Of a stretch of 64,000 nucleotides of DNA, positions 61,717-64,000 are shown one piece after another. Origin of the DNA: Candidatus Obscuribacterales bacterium (GTDB lineage Bacteria; Cyanobacteriota; Vampirovibrionia; Obscuribacterales; Obscuribacteraceae). The translations under genes were made by a program, and so were the position numbers. The stretch is taken from assembly GCA_021732085.1 (NCBI GenBank), contig JAKFVQ010000028.1, forward strand, positions 1 to 64,000. Direction: 5' to 3'. Position 1 is the stretch's first letter. Each line of letters starts with the position of its first letter. A model generated the notes under the pieces. The model saw only the letters and a program-made list of their open reading frames with translations. It made no database searches and was not told the origin of the DNA.

Positions 61717-63246
61717 CTATTTAAGGCGAGCGAGAATCGATTTTCCGTCGACAGCAGAAACTAATTTGTTGTCTTTTAAATAGCTAGCCGCATCAGCACC
61801 TTTGGAATCGCGCGCAGATTTATTCGCGCCCGCATCCAAGAGATAGTTGATCATTGGTGCACCCGCAAAAGCACAGGCATACATTAATGGCGTTCGGCTG
61901 CCGACTGAATAGTTATAGAAACACGTATCGTTCGCCTTCGACGCCTCGTCGCTATCGGCAGCAGCCATGCCCTCGTTTACATTAGCACCGGCTGCGAGCA
62001 AAACCTTCACAGTGTCCAAAGCGTTGTATTGAACAGCTTGAATCAAAACAGTCTTCCCGACCATATTTTTGTGATGCAGAGGCGCTCCGGCTTTCAACAA
62101 GCGCTCCACCACATCCGGACGCAGAACCGCGGAGAACAGCGGGGATTCGCCTCCAGACAAAGAATTTATCGGTGGTTCGCTATCGGGGACTGCATGTGAT
62201 TTGATCAGCTCATCAATGACCTCAATGTGAGCATGATTAAGAATTGCCAGACTGAGAGCTTGCGTAGCATCCTCTGCACTCATCTCGATTCCAGCCATCG
62301 CAGACTTCATTTGGTCCAATGTCAATTTCTCTCTAGAAAAGCATTTATAGATTGGAGTGCCGATTTGCTCCTCCAAAGTGGAGCTTGAAAAAATGCTGAG
62401 ATAAACAGACGCCATATGCCAAAGTGCTACATTCGCACACTTCTTCGCATCTTGCGCCGCTAATCCAAAGTCGTTGACATAATAATTCGCAAGTTCGGTT
62501 TCTGCTGCTTGAAACGCATCTCTCCACTTCTGCAATTTCACTTTATTCCAGAGCTCTTGGTTGGACCAGTGCTCGAGAAACGCCAACTTTACTTGCATAT
62601 CGGCAAGTATCATTCGCCTGTAATGGCTATAAACAATAGTCCCCGTGCAATTGCTATTCGGATCGCCCAGTATATCTTGATTCTGCTCATTGAACTTGTG
62701 AAGCAGAGGCAGCTTCGCGTCGAGACGTTTGTCATCGCAGGTGGTATCAAAAAATGAATCTCTGCGAGATCCCCAGCGCGGGCCAAACGCCGCAAATGCC
62801 TCTCGCGGATAATCTTTGAATAAGAAGCAAGGCGCGGCTGGCGCGCTCTCTGGTGACGCATCGCAAACCAAACGCAGATGTAGAAGCAGCTTAGCTAGAT
62901 CATGGTATTGGAAATTCTTTTCCTCGCCTACTTCCTCAAGCGCAAATCCATCGCTGATTCCTGACGATGTCGCCGCTTTCTTCATGAGCGAATCAACCAC
63001 GCCAGTGCGATTTGCAATCGGAAGCTTCTTAGTCATATAGATAAACGCTAGATAGGCGTACGCTGCCGGCTTATCAATTCCTTTCAGCAGCAATTCCGCT
63101 TTCTTAGGACTCGAATTGATCAAATTGACAGCTTCCTGAAGGCGCGAGTCCATTTTAATGTCAGCATAAGCAGCCACACACACGTAATTGTTCGCCAGAC
63201 AAAGCGAAAGCGTGAAAGCGCAAAACAATCGTGACAATGGGATCAC
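61717..63246 (-). CDS. Secreted ankyrin-repeat protein
   Basis: The 509-residue protein has a signal peptide (about 4-28, ending YADIK), a long alpha-helical middle with several Cys and Trp (about 35-330), and about five ankyrin-like repeats at the C-terminus (about 335-500; ESPLFSAVLRPDVVERLLKAGAPLHHKN, VGKTVLIQAVQYNALDTVKVLLAAGANVN, RTPLMYACAFAGAPMINYLLDAGANKSARD). The middle domain is not recognised. The start is GTG, with GAGGAG upstream. The repeats suggest protein binding outside the cytoplasm. Confidence 0.82.
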   Translation of the reverse strand: MIPLSRLFCAFTLSLCLANNYVCVAAYADIKMDSRLQEAVNLINSSPKKAELLLKGIDKPAAYAYLAFIYMTKKLPIANRTGVVDSLMKKAATSSGISDGFALEEVGEEKNFQYHDLAKLLLHLRLVCDASPESAPAAPCFLFKDYPREAFAAFGPRWGSRRDSFFDTTCDDKRLDAKLPLLHKFNEQNQDILGDPNSNCTGTIVYSHYRRMILADMQVKLAFLEHWSNQELWNKVKLQKWRDAFQAAETELANYYVNDFGLAAQDAKKCANVALWHMASVYLSIFSSSTLEEQIGTPIYKCFSREKLTLDQMKSAMAGIEMSAEDATQALSLAILNHAHIEVIDELIKSHAVPDSEPPINSLSGGESPLFSAVLRPDVVERLLKAGAPLHHKNMVGKTVLIQAVQYNALDTVKVLLAAGANVNEGMAAADSDEASKANDTCFYNYSVGSRTPLMYACAFAGAPMINYLLDAGANKSARDSKGADAASYLKDNKLVSAVDGKSILARLK

Positions 63247-63461
63247 GGACTTCTCCTCATTTCATAATTTTCAATCTTCAATTTCGAATTGGCAAATGCG
63301 AGCACATATGCGTTCAACTAGTAAAACATTTCCGTGAGAAAAAAGCGCAAAAATAATTCAGGGCACGAAATTAAAGTACGTCCCGAAAGGCTGAAAAACA
63401 AAGCGTCTTACCGTTGCTTGACAAAAGAGCGAAAGAGAATTAACAGCCCAGTCAATTCTGA

Positions 63462-63935
63462 TCAATGAGCATTCTCTTTATTGATAATATCCTTAATTTG
63501 GTTCCTGGCCGCCTCTCCATCAGCAATCTTCACTCCCTTATCATTGTAGATAATGAAAGCAGGAACCGAGTGGATGTTATACCTCTTGGCTAGAGGCGAG
63601 TCCCAATCAATCCCCTGAGACCCAGGACGGTCAATGTAGTACGACCGAACCGCAATGTCAGGGCGAGTCATTGAAAGAGTTTCCAGCAGAGGTTTAAGTT
63701 GCTGGCAGGAGGAACAGTACTCACTGGTAAATTCAATTACCGTGTAGCGTCCAAACACCAGAGAGTTCTTTACGTCAACAGACTCGCCCGTGTTGGTTTC
63801 ATTTGCGATCTCATATCCTTTAGCTTTTACCGGCTTCACATTCAAGCGAGTCGAAATTGAGGCGCACGAAGTCAGCGCCAAAACCAGCGCAAGAACGCCG
63901 AAACTTTTAGCAAACGAGATTCCAGAATGAGACAA
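63462..63935 (-). CDS. Thioredoxin-like lipoprotein
   Basis: The 157-residue protein has a lipoprotein signal (about 8-24, VLALTSC with Cys24). The thioredoxin fold has the active-site CxxC in SEYCSSCQQ (about 72-75) and cis-Pro in HSVPAFIIY. The second half has the expected beta strand and helix. It should work as a membrane-anchored periplasmic disulfide reductant or oxidant. The start is TTG with GGACGGAG upstream, and it directly follows the stop codon of the previous gene (TAA then TTG), which suggests translational coupling. Confidence 0.85.
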   Translation of the reverse strand: MSHSGISFAKSFGVLALVLALTSCASISTRLNVKPVKAKGYEIANETNTGESVDVKNSLVFGRYTVIEFTSEYCSSCQQLKPLLETLSMTRPDIAVRSYYIDRPGSQGIDWDSPLAKRYNIHSVPAFIIYNDKGVKIADGEAARNQIKDIINKENAH

Positions 63936-64000
63936 TTACTCCGTCCTTCCCATTGCCTTTAGCAATGACTGCAAGTTGTGTTTGGCATCAGCAAAATTAG
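63936..64000 (-). CDS. C-terminus of an upstream gene cut by the window edge
   Basis: A frame open to the edge ends NFADAKHNLQSLLKAMGRTE with a TAA at 63938-63936, immediately before the TTG of the thioredoxin-like gene. Only about 20 residues are visible, so no family can be named. The adjacency suggests a two-gene unit. Confidence 0.45.
   Translation of the reverse strand, partial: NFADAKHNLQSLLKAMGRTE

Overview
The window reads as a chromosome segment of a Gram-negative, non-photosynthetic relative of the cyanobacteria, most likely Vampirovibrionia/Melainabacteria of the Obscuribacterales type. This is an inference. It rests on the cyanobacterial flavour of IF3 and the Rcp1-type response regulators, an AsmA-type envelope protein and TatC, many kinesin-light-chain TPR proteins, many lineage-specific secreted proteins, and a GC content near 50%. 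No phage, insertion sequence, CRISPR array or rRNA operon was seen.

Layout. 0-10 kb: the 5' part of a secreted adhesin-like protein with a G9 tract upstream, then glgB, sucCD, a phosphofructokinase with pyrophosphate-type specificity residues, an array of REP-like palindromes, an MshEN-like/TPR protein and ribD. 10.5-22.6 kb: a dense two-component signalling island (six NarL/CheY/Rcp1-type regulators with normal phospho-sites or nearly so, one regulator lacking the phospho-Asp, four histidine kinases of which two also carry receivers). It is interrupted only by a small TPR-like protein and one secreted protein. 22.6-30.5 kb: a PoxB/YdaP-like ThDP enzyme, small proteins, miaB, trmFO and a two-gene unit containing an apparently inactive clan AA aspartic-protease fold. 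30.8-40.1 kb: a giant AsmA-like protein, an RHH-TPR fusion, a Xer recombinase with an unusual basic insertion, a MerR-like HTH/acidic linker/zinc-finger protein and a secreted VirB10-like protein. 40.3-42.9 kb: rpsF-ssb-rpsR followed by an AraC/GyrI-type regulator and a secreted VOC protein. 42.9-51 kb: a TonB-C-terminal-like protein, a Uma2 nuclease, a large TPR/PsbP-like secreted protein, tRNA-Leu(CAG), infC and three lineage-specific or esterase genes. 51-55.5 kb: rpmI-rplT, a SpoU methyltransferase, tatC and a GlcF-like FeS protein. 55.5-64 kb: a secreted TPR protein, a secreted protein with duplicated Tudor-like modules, an S53 peptidase with a long N-terminal extension, a secreted ankyrin protein, and a thioredoxin-like lipoprotein coupled to an upstream gene that leaves the window.

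How it fits together. Housekeeping blocks (glycogen/TCA/glycolysis; tRNA modification; ribosomal proteins, IF3 and Tat export) alternate with accessory blocks. The signalling island carries most regulatory information: several of its genes are divergently arranged, one regulator-kinase pair is coupled by an ATGA overlap, and GTGA...TCAC inverted motifs recur in its intergenic spaces. One REP-like palindrome family (core near GGGAGCGCAGGCTTCCAGCCTGC in two arms) is scattered through the window and has also entered a coding sequence. The best candidates for something undescribed are the signalling island with its non-phosphorylatable receiver, the dead aspartic-protease pair, the S53 peptidase extension, and the MerR/acidic/zinc-finger protein. 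None is a proven new system from sequence alone.
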